DNA of 64,000 nucleotides from Heterotrichella gracilis. Lineage: Eukaryota; Sar; Xanthophyceae; Tribonematales; Xanthonemataceae. The stretch is taken from assembly GCA_032358255.1 (NCBI GenBank), contig JAULBX010019190.1:1-64000 (forward strand). Reading direction: 5' to 3'. The notes under the pieces are model-generated. The model ran no database searches, was not told the origin of the DNA, and saw only the letters and a program-made list of their open reading frames with translations. Positions 34,323 through 46,605 of the stretch are shown one piece after another; positions within the stretch are counted from its first letter, which is position 1, and every line of letters starts with the position of its first letter. A program made the position numbers and the translations under genes.

Positions 34323-37300
34323 TCAGTCAGAATCACAAGGCAGGGACTTGGGCACAGGCTTCCTCCTCGATTTCCGCACACCCTCCTTCCCCTCTGAGTT
34401 GTCCCCCGCTGCTGGCGATGCTTTCTGCTGAGCTGTTAGGCCCTTGCGCTTCTTCCCTGCCAATGGGGATGGCGTCTGGGGACCAGCACCAGCTGATACC
34501 AGCCCATCGCTGATCCCAGGGGACGGCAGTTTTTCCTTTGTCCCCGTTTTGCTGCTGCTGCCACCCCCACGCAGCTTGAGGGGCAGGCGCTCCTTTTGGC
34601 TCGCCAGATCCGAAATGAACAGCACGCTGTGGGCCCACCCGGCGTAGGGTCCAAATGTTTGGATGAACGCCGCCTCCACCTCCACCATGATTTTGGGTGT
34701 CAGGGTTTTGCCCCGCAGGTGCGGTGTGTAGAACCTGGTTGCCAGCTGCCACACGTGGGTGTCCACTGGGATGGCCTGGTGCTTGTCAAGGGAGAAGAGG
34801 CACACGCAGGCCGCGACCTGCAGGGGAGGAGACACAAGCAGGTAAGCAAGAATGCACAAATTACCCGCAGGGGAGGAGATGACGCGAGGCCTGCATGTTG
34901 ATGTATTGATGCCTGTTGCTGTGTTGATTTAATGCTCCTATTTGCTGCCCAAATCACACTACAGGTGTTTGTGTAGTGGACGTGTTCCTTGCCCTTGCTG
35001 TAACACTATTGAAAATAATAGTCAGGAGATTGCAAGTGCAAAATGAGGCTGCATATGAGGATTTGAGTCTTCCTGAAAACCATGCGTGATTGTTGCAGAC
35101 AACTGACGTGGTCCCCCAAAACTCCACTGAAATGAAAACCTGCTGCCTTGTGCAATGTAATGCCCAAAGCGGACAGTTCGAAAATGCTGTACTGCCGATA
35201 TGCATGTCATCAATCGCCTGTTCCCCACCTTGGGTCCCACCCCACACAATGTGCACAGCGCCTGGACGGCCTCCTCATAAGGTGCGGTGCGCAGATCCTG
35301 CAGCCACTTGTCGCCCCCCCCAGGCTTGTCCAGCAGCATGCGCACGCTGGTCACAATAAATTTGGCCCTGCGCATTTTGGCACCACCAAATTGGGGGCCT
35401 GTCTTTCTCCAGGGAGACCCCAAAGCATGGGTTGGCGACATACACACGGGCGATGATGACAATCATTGTGGTGGGGTGGGTGTCACATTCTTGATGGTGC
35501 ATATGCATTCGTACACTGCCACAGTGGCCACAGCAGAATCAAACAGCAAGCCTAATAAGGAGGCATGCAGAACCACACAACCCCTTTCAGTCCCTACCTA
35601 GTGATGCGCTTGCCGTTCACCCCACCGACCACTGCCAAGAAAACTCTACTACATAATCCCTCCCTGTACCCCTCCACAGATACCCTAAACCCTTACCTGT
35701 ACCCAAACCCCGCGTCCCGTAGCCCCTCCTCACTCGCCCCCGCCAGCTGCTCAAGCGTGGGGAACGCGAAAAACCCCACACCCGCCACCTCCCCTCCCTC
35801 CTTCCCCCCCCCGCTGGGCTCCAATGGGGTGCCCCACCCACTGCACAGCCGCTCCACCATCCCGTGGATTCGGCTGATGTGATTGTTGGAGGAGCATACA
35901 AACTGGAACAGGCACTCGGTGGGGTCCTGGCGGAGCACGCGCGCGCCTGCGGGGGGTGAGGGGTGGGGTGAGGGGGGGAGGGAGGGGTGGTGGGATCCTG
36001 GCGCAGCTCTCGGGGTGGGGAAGGTATGGGATATGTGTTGTGGCGTAATGAGGTAATACTCATGCGTTTGTGTACAGCCATATGTGTATGGCAATGCATT
36101 GACCAATGCTCTGCTGGATCCACCCATTCCCCATTACCCCACCCACGCAACCCAACACCACCTTGGAAGTAGGGCAGGATTTCTCGTAGGCGCTTGTCCC
36201 CGGCAGCCCATCCCCGGGCCAGCTCAGCCCAGCTGGTCCCCAGATTGAAGTAGTCATGCAGGGCGACGGCATCATTTTCCTCCCCTGCATCCTTCCCCCT
36301 GGCAATCACCTTGAAGGCCACGTCGTGATCTAGCTGGCGCAGCCGCACCTGCAGGAGGGTTTAGGGTTTAGGGCAGGGTTTCCGTTTAGGGGTAGGGTTT
36401 AGGGCAGGGTTCCGTGTAGGGTTTAGGGTTCAGGGCAGAGTTTCCGTGTAGGGTTCCCAGCACACAAACCTAGAGTTCCCGTTGAGGGTTTCTAGACGGG
36501 GTCGCTGAGATGCTGCACCTCCTTGATTGGCCACATGTGACAGAGACATGTGTTACCCGATTGTATTAGCTAACTTTACAGAGTAAGTCGCTGATCCAAT
36601 ACCCAGATGCTTGTAACCAAGAAACGCATATGCAGTCTGCAAGATGCAGGCGCCGAGGAAGGGGTTTGTGCAGTTTGCAACGGTTTTTGTGCCGAGAATT
36701 CGGAAAAGATTTGCATGGGTTGTGTGTCCAGAGCAGCCACGGATCACGCAAAGTCCCACAAGAGGAGGGTTTTGCACACTGCTGCAAGGGTTAAGCGTCA
36801 AGGGTTTGCAAGGGTTGTCACGCACCACGCGCTGCCCCACCACCCCCGTGTACTCCGAGCAACCCTCCCCCCCTGTGCGCCACCACCTGAAGGATTGGCC
36901 TGTGGGGAGCGACAGATCCAGGCACAGCTCCGAGGGGCTAGCCCCCAGGAGGGTCCACCCCTCCAGGTCGCTAGGGTTTCCATTAGGGTTTTCCCCAGGG
37001 TTTGGAGGGGCTGCGCTAGGGGTGGGTGGCGGTGCTGTTGGGGAGGTTTCTTTCTTCGGCTGGGCGGTGGTGGGAGTCAAGGTGGGTTTTGGTGCTCTGC
37101 TGGTAGGGTTTTTCCGAGACCCTTGGGGTGGCGTGGTGGTGGCGACGCTGGCTGTCGGTTCATTAGTAGAGTCTGTGGCGATCAGTGCCTGGTACTCTTG
37201 CTTGTAGGTGTTTTCGCCAGGTTTGGTGTGCTGGGTGGATGGGTGCCGCAAGGCGCCGGCTGGGGTGCCAAGGGGCGTATGGAGAGGTGTGAGAGGGGAG

Positions 37301-37344
37301 GTCGCGGGGAACAGGGGGCTGAGGGGCCCCTCTGCTGCTGACAT
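34323..37344 (-). CDS. OGG1: 8-oxoguanine DNA glycosylase/lyase
   Basis: Base-excision repair enzyme removing 8-oxoguanine opposite C, in nucleus and possibly organelles. Exons: 36826-37344, 36162-36348, 35697-35946, 35229-35367, 34323-34817; 1590 bases, 529 residues. About 130 disordered N-terminal residues (Pro/Thr-rich) precede the OGG N domain (SLPTGQSFRWW, as in OGG1 AQSFRW). The core has RQDPTECLFQFVCSSNN, GMVERLC, EEGLRDAGFGYRAKFIV, then the helix-hairpin-helix with catalytic Lys (LCGVGPKVAACVCLFSL) and catalytic Asp (AIPVDTHVW). FGPYAGWAHSVLFISDL closes the fold. A C-terminal extension of about 95 residues has basic clusters (KKRKG, RKSRRKPVPK) likely acting as nuclear signals. All catalytic residues are present. 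Intron 1 has TTTAGGG-type arrays. Confidence 0.95.
36355..36490. repeat. Interstitial telomere-like repeats in OGG1 intron
   Basis: Imperfect TTTAGGG-type units, with a longer unit around ccgtgtagggtttagggt, repeat several times in OGG1 intron 1. Similar short blocks recur in most introns of the window, so this is not a chromosome end. Confidence 0.8.
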
Positions 37345-38889
37345 GGTGGTTGGTGGTTGGTGGCTGTGGCTGTGGCCGACCGTGGGGTAGTTGTTGCGAC
37401 TGACAAGGTTGCGCTGCGGAAACGATATGGGTGAGGTTAGTGCTGCAGACCATATCGCGTGTGGGGGTGGGAGTGATAGGGGGTACACCTATTCACAGTG
37501 TGGTTCAGGAAAGCTGTGCAAATCAAAGTGAAGCGTGCAAGCCTCGCCAGGGCACAAAGTCATATACTATAGCGCTTAGAGTGACTTGGGCGGGAGGGCA
37601 TCAGAGGCACAGGTACACACCTACGCTTGGCCACATATGCATGCATGCATTCTTGATGCACCCACCTAGGTACTGACAGACCATGAAACATCAGGGGTGC
37701 ATCTTCTCTTTTAGTATGCAAATCAAGTATTAAAATACCCCTACAACACGTTCACTCCTCTGCAAAGCGACGCCCTAGGGTCACTACCCTAGCGGCCCAC
37801 ACAGGTCCGGACCCTACCTGGATAGTGGTGCCTCTCCAGGCGCACCAGCGTCCAATTAGTCCACGGGGCCACGCGAACCTCAGCATGCACGCAGTGTCGG
37901 CTAGTCTTAACCGTTATTGGGACACTTCTCTAACCACTGTTCCAGGTTATGCCCGTACACAACGGCGCTGGGGTGTTGAGCTGATGGGGGACCCGTGGAG
38001 TGCCGGGGTTTGAACGCCTTTCACGAACAAAAAGGCACCTTTACCTGGTCTAGGAAACGTTTGGCAGAAGGCTGCCGAGACGGCCGTGAAAGAGAACCAC
38101 CGGAGATGTGCATGCATGTTTGAAAACGAATTCAAGATAGTGCATGCATCAAGCAAAGTGGACAGATGCACGCCAAGCTTCTAACTGTTTATTGGGCACT
38201 GAGATCCTGACCAATAGAAAGCTTTCTCTTCACTTTAACAGTGGCTGTCGTTCATAACCGATAGCCTTGGCTCAGTTGACAGGCCGCCCCTCCCACATCA
38301 TCAGCTCCTACCCCTGATGGGTACACATCTACAGGATGCGTGATATCGCCCAGAAAACTCCAAAACCGTATTTACAGCGAAAATTGTCAGCACTACGGTT
38401 GGAAGCAAGTACTTGCCAAACAAAGTATCGAGTTGAATGCATGCATCTAAACATTTGCATGCCGACCGCCGGTGTTTGGAAGTCCTGCAAACTCTGCGCG
38501 AGTTTAAAGCAGTTTGTTTTCAAAATTTGTTCCGTTTGAGAACAAGGTCTCACCTCAAGTGTTCTCAACAACTAGCGAGTGTCTTTTAAGACTGCCGCTG
38601 GGCATCTAAGCTAGCCAAGGCACGGTCTGTCAGTGTAGACACGGACATGGCCAGCAGCCAGCACGCCAAAGGGGTTTGTGGGTATGAAAGGCGACCAATT
38701 ACCTGGGCGCTGCAGTTTCATGCAGTTGCTACAACTGTTGTGATACACTTGCCGACCGTTGTTGTCGTGTTATACCAACTCGCAGCCAGGGCATGCCTGC
38801 GCAGTGTGCACCACATCTTGCCCTTCTTGTATGGGATCGGTGCACCGTGTGAATACCCAACGCCTGTCCACCTTTACAAGTTAGCTGCC
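37345..38889. promoter_or_regulatory. Divergent promoter region between OGG1 and KH gene
   Basis: OGG1 and the KH gene point away from each other. A TGCATGCA-type run is at about 37637 and again near 38440. A plus-strand frame from 38647 runs into the KH start at 38890 without a stop, so a longer N terminus is possible but not protein-like. No other coding region is supported. Confidence 0.45.
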
Positions 38890-41800
38890 ATGGGGGGTAG
38901 CAGCATCAACGTCCTCATCCCAGAAGGGTATCCCATCGGCGCCCTCATCGGCAAAAAGGGGTCCAACCTCACCAGCATCAAAGCCGTGACACTCTGTAAA
39001 GGGCTGTACGTGCATCCCGAAGCAGGCTATGTTACGGTGTCAGGCACCACCACAACTTGCCAAGCCGCGCGGGAGATGTTGGAGAGGCAGTTCAAGGCAC
39101 ACAGTACTGGGTCTGGTAAGCATAAGAATGCATGTGGGCACTGGGAAGCGTCAGCCCTGCGTGGGTCACAATAGTACGAGGGTTTTCCATCTGCCTATCC
39201 CATCCTGACTTGACCAAGGGATGGTTGGCTACCTGTGTTCTGGCCAACATAGATTTTGCAGTGGTGAACCTGTATTTGTACTGACCTACCTGACCAGAAG
39301 TCAACCCTAGGGTTGAGAGTAGTCTCACAACCCGGACCCTTACACTACCCCGAGCTCCCTCCAGGTTGTGACCTCTCAAAACACAAAAATTGCGTTATAT
39401 TCAACAGTGAATGGTGGTAGAGGTACTTCCAAACCCTTCTGCACCCCCCTTGTAAGCAGCGGCAGTCTCACCCCGCACTGCACTGTACTCCTGCCACAGG
39501 CACCGGAGTGACATCCCACCCCCACCCTCTCCAAGCCTACACCTTGTTGGGCCATGTCTTTTTAGAGAGGAGCAGTGTGCACTTTGAGCAGCTGACGTAT
39601 GCAGGTGAGGGTGCAGGAACTGACGGCTTTGTCCCATTGTTTAGGGTTTGGGGTCCATACCCTAGCACATCACGGGTTTCCACTGTGTCGCTGCCATAAT
39701 GGCCTCCGCTATTTACAAGGGCATTCCCTGCCTTGATTATCAGCATCATCTACGAGAGAACCCTGCATACAGCAAGCGAGCACCATGTGCAGTACAAGGG
39801 TGCATTGCTTGCAGGACAGCCTTGATTCACAGCATGCCTGCATCGCAGCACATGAGTGCACACATAGGTAAGTCATGCTGATTTCTGCTCAAGGCTGTGA
39901 TGATCGTTTCAAACGATCATATGTCCCACAGTGCTATTGGCCATCAGCGGTACTTGATCATGACGGTCATGATCAAGTACCGCTGATGGCCAATAGCATT
40001 GTGGGACATCTGAGCACCTGATAATCACAGGTCCCTGCAGGCTTTTACGGTACTTCCTGACAGTGTATGCATTGCACATTTGATTGTCACCCAATGCGGA
40101 GCACGCATCCTAAACCCCAAACCCTAAACCTGGGGTGCTTCTTGCAGATGAAGAGGTAGCTGCCCTGATGCGCCCTGAGGCCATGTTTGCAATGAAGCCA
40201 TCGCTCACCTCCCTCGCGTACGAGTCTTCGCCAAATGACAACAGCCCACCACCTCCACCTATCCTAGCATCCACCCTCACCCTCCAAAAGGCAGGTAGTG
40301 AAACTCTGACCCCTGAATGTCATTGGGGGGTGGGTGGAGGCGCACCCATGGACGGGCAAATACCCTAGGGTGTCCCTCAGTGGCCAAGTCTGACCCGCTC
40401 TGAACTGCTGGCATCATTGTCAAACCTTCACTAGTGACTGTCCCTAGTAGTGTATCATCAACATGTGAATGCAGGAGCAATGGTACCGCCGCGAGAGCAC
40501 TCAACAAACACAGTTGCCATGCATGCGGCACGCCACAAACACAAGGCAGAAAATTCCAAATAATTGCCACTGAATGCCCACTGTCCCAAAAACACCGAAA
40601 ATACCCAGCCATATAGCCTTATATGTGTTGCTTGCTATTCATCCATTGTTCGGTTTGCTGCAGGGCGTGCACGCGTTGCACTTGAGCGAGAAATGCAACA
40701 CAGAGCCGCTGTACACGCAGTGCTACAGGGAGGCGCTGGTTGAAGCGCTGCTGCAGGCGTGGCGGGCCGCTGCTGATTACACACCTAGGTTTGACGAGAT
40801 CAAGCTCAGGACCAACTTTGGTGAGAACCACCATCAGCACACCAACTGGAGTCTGTTTGCTTGTGTGTCGCACGGTTTACCAATTGTGAGGCGACGCGCA
40901 TTGCACACACAAGACAACATATAGCAAACACGGATGCTGATGTACAGATATGGCACATGCAATTGCACGATAGACAGCCCATGGGATCCATATGCAACTC
41001 TTCTGTGCAGGTAAGCAGCTTTTCTACGCCACCAAGAACGGCACCTCTCCAGGCCAGCGGGGGGTGATGACAGTCAGCGCCTTGCAGGTATTGCGCTAAT
41101 ACGAGGTAGCTAGACTGGACAGTTGAATTTTAGTCGATGCCTCCTTGGATCGCACATGCATTGCAGATTGCATCAGATATCGCACTGGTAGACAAACTGC
41201 TGCCAAGTGTCAGCCCAGGGTGCAACCTGGGTCCTGCTGATGAGGTAATGGGTGCCTTGCAGAAGCTCCAGGTGGGGAAGGACATCAAGGCGGTGTTCAG
41301 CAACGGCATTGCGACAACAAGTGTCAGCCGGGTGCAGGCTCTGGAGGGGCGCCTGCAGGCCAGGGGCTTCCGCCAGGTGGTGCATACAATGCACATATAT
41401 ATGTTGTCGGTTGGATTACGTTGCACTGGCGCTGCTGCGATCCACACTGTGCATGATTGCCACACCATTTCTACAACTGCAGGCAACAGTGGGCTCTATC
41501 AGCCACTTCTTATACCGCTACACAAGGGTCGACCGGATCAGTACTCAGATTTGGCGGATCTGGAACTGGATTCATACCCATGCACAGTGTTTTACTGTAT
41601 CTGTATTGCGCATTCATCATCATGATTTGCAATCTTAGCTAGTATATGTATTACATGCTGTATAAAGGTTATTCAGTATTGCAGAGTTTTGGTTTATTTT
41701 TTGTTTCCTCCAGGTTGCCAACAAGAATACCGCATCCCTCCACATCCGCAGCATCATGAGCAACACAAGCATAGTGGTGTCGTACCACTGCGTCAAAGGG

Positions 41801-43193
41801 TGAGTGCTGCCTGCCTCGGCAGATCTTGACTGCATTCTTGTGCAGAGGTGTGCAATGGTTGCACATCCATTTGATGATCCTGACCAGCACCCACCTGAGA
41901 CTGACCTTAGACAGAGTTTTAACGCTGTCTAAGCTTGCTAACACCCAAGCAGAACGTCAACTTGGGTGCGCAAAACTCTTGAGTACATTGGTTTGCGTAC
42001 TGACTGCTAGTATGGCTGCTTTGCTGGAATTCCAGCATGTGACCAGTAATTATTTATCTCACGTTGGAGTGTGTTGCAGGGGTTCCCTTGAGGTTCGCAA
42101 GCTCAAGAGTGGCCAGGAGCGACTGTTCTTCCTCTCCTCCAGCAATGGCGATGCCCACCCTGATGTCAGGCACAAGCTGGTGGCTCAGAGACTATTCCAA
42201 AAGGTGAGATGTGTGTAGGATGAGGTGTTTAGGGTTTAAAGTAACCGTAAACAAATAACTGTTTTAGTGGCTGAGGGAGACGGGCATGGTGGCCAGGTAT
42301 GGATGCAAAGAGCAAACCAAAATCGTTCCACATGCACCTGGATTCTACGGCGCTGCGCCACCGGCTGGGCCACCCATTTGCACCTCTGACCCCTACTGCA
42401 GTACAATATACTCCTCAATCCTGACTCATTTTCTTGCAGCATTGACACTGAGCCCACAATAGTAATATTAAATTAAATTGGATTCTGGAACTAAACTGAA
42501 GGCGCACACCAATAATCATGGTCCAACTACAGGACATTGCCACCACCTATCATGAAGGCAGTACCCAACTGGCTCATGGACCCTAAACCTGTGCGACTGC
42601 AGGATGGAGATGCTGAAGCGCAAACCAACTGGGATATTGCCACCAGCTGCACCTATGACAAAGGCAATGGCGCCAGTTCCAGAGCCATCCGACTGGCTCC
42701 TGATCACATCCGCATGCATGCGATTGACAAGACCAGGTTCAAGAGCAAGCAGGTGTTTGAATGCAAGGTACGTATGGCGCCCACCTGTGCTAGCAGAAAC
42801 ATGGTGGTGTGGGTGGCATGTTTGTCAATGGCACGTTCTCAGGGCATGGCATACATCCTTCCTAAAACTTTTAGGGTTTCACCTCGCTCAAGGTCAACTG
42901 ATTTCTTCCTGCATTCTACCATTCATCCACTCATCAACGCGATTGTGCTTCCCTTCTTTTTTCGTTTTCTTCTTTTGGATTTTACCCTATCCATACTTTA
43001 CCACACGTTTGGGTTGCAGGAGGGTCACCGCACCCTACACATGACCATCACCCGCATCACCGACGCCCAGGGCAACGTGCACGTGGAGGCAAGTGGATGC
43101 TGCCTGGAGCTCAACCAGCGCACCTGTGTGGAGCGGCATGCACACCTGGATGCACTCATGGCCCTGTTTGTGGAGCTCAGGGAGCTGTTGTAG
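38890..43193 (+). CDS. KH-domain protein, family not recognised
   Basis: Exons: 38890-39115, 39500-39604, 40148-40294, 40664-40820, 41011-41087, 41167-41376, 41484 to about 41590, 41714-41799, 42080-42203, 42603-42767, 43020-43193. The N terminus is one KH fold with the GxxG loop (GALIGKKGSNLTSIK), so it should bind single-stranded RNA or DNA. The rest, about 400 residues, has no motif I know. It looks globular and alpha/beta: EALLQAWRAAADYTPRFDEI, DIKAVFSNGIATTSVSRVQA, IRSIMSNTSIVVSYHC, then a long basic/acidic C domain (HRTLHMTITRITDAQGNVHV). Exons 3 and 4 do not join in phase with the splice sites I chose, so a small exon or another donor is missing there, and the end of exon 7 is uncertain. 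Later exons phase well. Confidence 0.65.
39893..40032. repeat. Long near-perfect inverted repeat (foldback element)
   Basis: Two arms of about 65 bases face each other in intron 2 of the KH gene. The centre is tcatgacggtcatga; the arms carry gtactt/aagtac and ccatcagc/gctgatgg blocks and end with CTGTGATgATC facing GATaATCACAG. Within the left arm, a 21-base palindrome around gatcgtttcaaacgatc interrupts the pairing. It could be a non-coding foldback/MITE-like element or a hairpin-RNA source. No clear target-site duplication was seen. Confidence 0.8.
42536..42600 (+). repeat. Probable echo of KH exon 10
   Basis: Sequence just before exon 10 (acaggacattgccaccacct onward) resembles part of the exon (gggatattgccaccagctgc onward) and keeps an AG acceptor, but its frame closes quickly. 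Confidence 0.45.
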
Positions 43194-43788
43194 GGTTTAG
43201 GGTAGGGGGGTTACGGGTTAGGGTCCATGTTCTTGTGCTTGCTCATATATTTGAAAAAGGGAGGAACCAGAAAGAGGCGACATAGAAACGCATGGGTCCC
43301 ATGGGAAGGCATTCAGGGATTAAATCTTTTCTGGTTGAAGGTTTTGAGTGCATAAGGTGGCTGAATGGGGGGAGTCTCCGAGTGGGGAGATAGAAGGCTG
43401 TAAGAAATTGCAGGGGTTCATATGAAGATAGCTAGTTGCATGTATTACAAAGCAGCGCGTATGATATACTGCAAGCGCTTCAAGCTAGCTGTGAATTGTA
43501 AGCACATAATAAACTGTGTACTGTGAGTGAAGTTCAACGAGCGGATAGGATGTTGTTGGTAAATAATAATAAATAAACACATGTGCAGGTGCACAGCGAC
43601 CCTTTCTCGTTGGCAAAATACCAATATAATGAGGCGCAATCGGTAACGTCAGAGCAAAGAAATTGAAGAGTCGAAGGAAAATATCCCCGTACTCTGAACA
43701 AATGTAAATGACAACACTAGCTGTCCAGGTGCAAATTTACGCCACGCTATCTTCAGCTTGAAAATCACGCCAGCTTGGGAACTGGACT
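43194..43788. other. Convergent 3' flanks of KH and glycosyltransferase genes
   Basis: A TTTAGGG block follows the KH stop codon. The remainder is AT-richer and holds both 3' UTRs. No gene was seen. Confidence 0.55.
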
Positions 43789-45477
43789 CTACCGCTCCAA
43801 GTAGTCCTTGACAGCAACGTGTGTCGCTAGGCCACCAATGTCTACATACCCGTTGCGCTCATGGTGTATTAGTGCACCGGGCACCAACCGCTTGCTCACC
43901 GCGTCGTACGGCACCAGCGTGGAAGACAAAAACCCCTCTGGCTTTTCAAACAGCATGAACCACCAGATGCTCCTCTCGGGAAAGCCGTTGTGCCAAGGAC
44001 CGGGGAATTTCTTGGTCAACGCCACCTCTTTGTCGTACACATCCGCCTGCATGAACCGCTCCATTTGGGTGCGGCTAGCTAACCACATCCCAAAGTACGG
44101 CTCCGGCGGGCTGACGTAATCCGCGTTGACGCACAGCATCTGCTGCCAGTTGTCATTACGATGGTGCGGCAAGCGCGCCACACGCGTGGTGGTGGCGTTG
44201 TACACACACGGCACCACATGTGGGTCCTTGTCTTTGTACTTGTCAACATTAACGTGCACCTTGCCCTCGTAAGTCGCCAGGCTGACTCCTTGCTTCTTGT
44301 AGTTGTCCACCATCTTCAGGAGCCCATCCTTGCCCACCTCTGTGCGGATGAAGCCACGCTGGAAACCCATGGGCTCGAGCACCAGCGTGTCCATGGCCCA
44401 TGACACCAGGGATCCCCAGGGGATGAGGGTGTCATCCTCCATGTAGATAAAGGAAGTGTAATCGCCTGCAGGCAGTACAAGTGCTGAAATATATTTTCTC
44501 ATCGCTAATCCTCTTCCTTAACCAATGCGCATGTTCAAGGACAGGCTGCATAGGTATTTACTTATTTATTTGTTTCGCTATAATATATGCTCCCCAGCAA
44601 ACACAGCCCACCTAGTGGAGTATGGCTGCACAACGATAGATCTGCTCTACAAACAAAACCTCAGCAATGCTAAGCTAGCTGTGCAGAAGGTCCAAATTGC
44701 AAGGTCAGATGGCTCAATCCGCCACCTTGGATGGCATGGTCGGAATAGGCACCTTGGCTGCCATCTCTTTTTTATTTTAGGGTTCCAGGGTGCAGGGATT
44801 AGGGTTAGAATGCTGGGTCTGCATGCTGAAAGCATGCCTTGCATGGCTCTGAGTGGAGGGTTGGTGGGTGCTAGAGTTATAGGAGGGTAGAGTACACAGG
44901 TATAAAATACACGTCAAAGCGGGGGGGAGGTTGTGGGTGCTAGGGTTACGGGGGGTAAGAGTACCCAGGTACAATACATATAAAAAGCGGGTGGGACGTG
45001 GGCTCACCTTTTGTGGCAGCCTCCTTCATCACCTGGCGATGCTCCCACACCATTTCATACTTGCAGTCCGCCTCCTGTTTCCCGTAAGGCACCACAGTGA
45101 TGAGCATGTTTGCCGGGAACAGGCCGCTAGCAAGGGCAGACTGCAGGCCCTTGCGGTTGTTGCAGATGATGGAGACATGGACCTCTGTGGGGTACTGCGC
45201 GCATTGCTCCAAGGCCTGAAGGGTAGGTACAGTATTATTTACTTGGTTTCGCGTTGGTCAAATAAAAGTAGCGATAAAGAAAAGGTAATTCCTTTTTCAT
45301 AAAGTCTTGGAATACGGTAGTCTCTGCAGTAATTGAAGTAACGGGTGGGAACCCAGGCTGCTTTCACCCCTATTTTGGCAGCAACAAGCTAACGCTTACC
45401 CTTTCCAGAAACACCAGCTTCTCCACGCTCCAGTGGAAGGAGATGCACACAAACACCTTGGCCAGCAAGCTCGGCAC
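43789..45477 (-). CDS. Glycosyltransferase-like protein, 5' exons not found
   Basis: Exons in phase: 45400-45477, 45008-45215, 43789-44465; 321 codons including the stop. The pattern is that of a GT-A fold sugar transferase: a first strand KVFVCISFHWSVEKLVFLER, a nucleotide-sugar-type region (VHVSIICNNRKG), and an acidic YMEDDTLIPW motif equivalent to the metal-binding DXD. The C-terminal half is conserved in character (FPERSIWWFMLFEKPEGFLS, PGALIHHERNGYVDIG). Such enzymes usually sit in the Golgi as type II proteins, so a missing 5' exon with a membrane anchor is expected somewhere in 45480-46500; I could not identify it. The exact family is not assigned. Confidence 0.72.
44860..45007. repeat. 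Intronic tandem duplication next to a donor
   Basis: Two units of about 68 bases (gggtgctagagttataggag and gggtgctagggttacggggg onward) sit next to the donor of the middle glycosyltransferase exon. Confidence 0.7.
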
Positions 45478-46605
45478 CTGCACAGAGGGGTTTGTCCAGG
45501 TACTCATACCAAACCACACAAGTCATTGGGTCCTTGCAAGGAGTACTTGGTCCACAAACGTGCAAGAAGCAACCCAGTTGACCTGGGTGTTTAACAGTGC
45601 AGTCTGAAGAGTTTACACTACGGTGCAGGCAGCGCAGTGAACGTGACTTTTCAGCTAGCATTGCACCACCACTTGTTGTGGGATGACATAACCTGACCTG
45701 CACCGCTGAAACTGGTTACCTAAGTTTGCCTATGGGCCTAGTAATTGGAGAAGCTACCGGCCACCACTTCTTGCATTGTGATGCAAGCATGCATGCATGG
45801 GAGGGCTCACCTGGCTGTGCATGCTGACGCGCTCACTGCGGGTGGGTTATATACGCCACACCAATTTTGTATTGTGAGGCGTATGCAGCCCAACGTTGCC
45901 CACAATACAAGTCCTCAGTGTTCCTGCCATATGCATGCATGCGAGAACACCACCAATCTATATACCGAGTGCCATGTCAGTATGGATACTAACGAACTGT
46001 AACGGATGCAGCTCGGCGTCTAAGGTATTGAACAAAGAGGTGGGGACTACCTAAGTAGGTGTACTAGTCACTAGCGTGCAAACTAGTACTAGCGTGCAAA
46101 ATGATGTACAATTTTGCCAAAATCATAATGTTATTCCATATAAATTATTAATCTTTTGCTGGAGCTGGAGCAGGAATGTGAGAATAACCGTCCAATTTTA
46201 CAATGCCAGATGTAGCTACTATAGGGTTGTGTGGTATCTTGGGACCTCCTTCTAGGCCCGCGCAATGCCAAGGCCTTGATTATTACAATCCTTGCACGGC
46301 CAGGACCTGGTATGAGGTGGTTGCAAGCTGGGGGTAGTGCAGCAGAGGCAGTAGCTCACTTCGCCCAGTGCATACAAAACCAAGAACTACAATGAAATTT
46401 CTTATTGACTGGTGACTTTGCTTAGAGCACAGGCAATTGCCGTATCCATTGTCATAAAGTAGAAGTTGCACCATTTGAAGTGAGCCCTGACCATCCCACC
46501 ATGCCCAAGGCACTGCAACCGCGCAATACCATGCCCCGCCGCATCATGAGCGCCCAACCCATCCTACAAATCGCCACCGCATCCGATCCACCACCAGGCC
46601 CACCA
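45478..46605. other. Gap, expected 5' part of glycosyltransferase gene
   Basis: No convincing upstream exon was found. There is a short direct repeat ctagcgtgcaaa near 46070-46100 and TGCATGCA palindromes near 45787 and 45932. A hydrophobic minus-strand frame at 46283-46513 is a weak candidate for a membrane-anchor exon. Confidence 0.4.

Noticed and set aside
34436-34654. Alternative minus-strand frame over the OGG1 tail
   Set aside because: OGG1's own frame carries the catalytic domain into the basic tail; the other frame is a shadow.
36355-36490. TTTAGGG arrays as a chromosome end or fused telomere
   Set aside because: They are short, imperfect and present in many introns on both orientations, with genes continuing on both sides.
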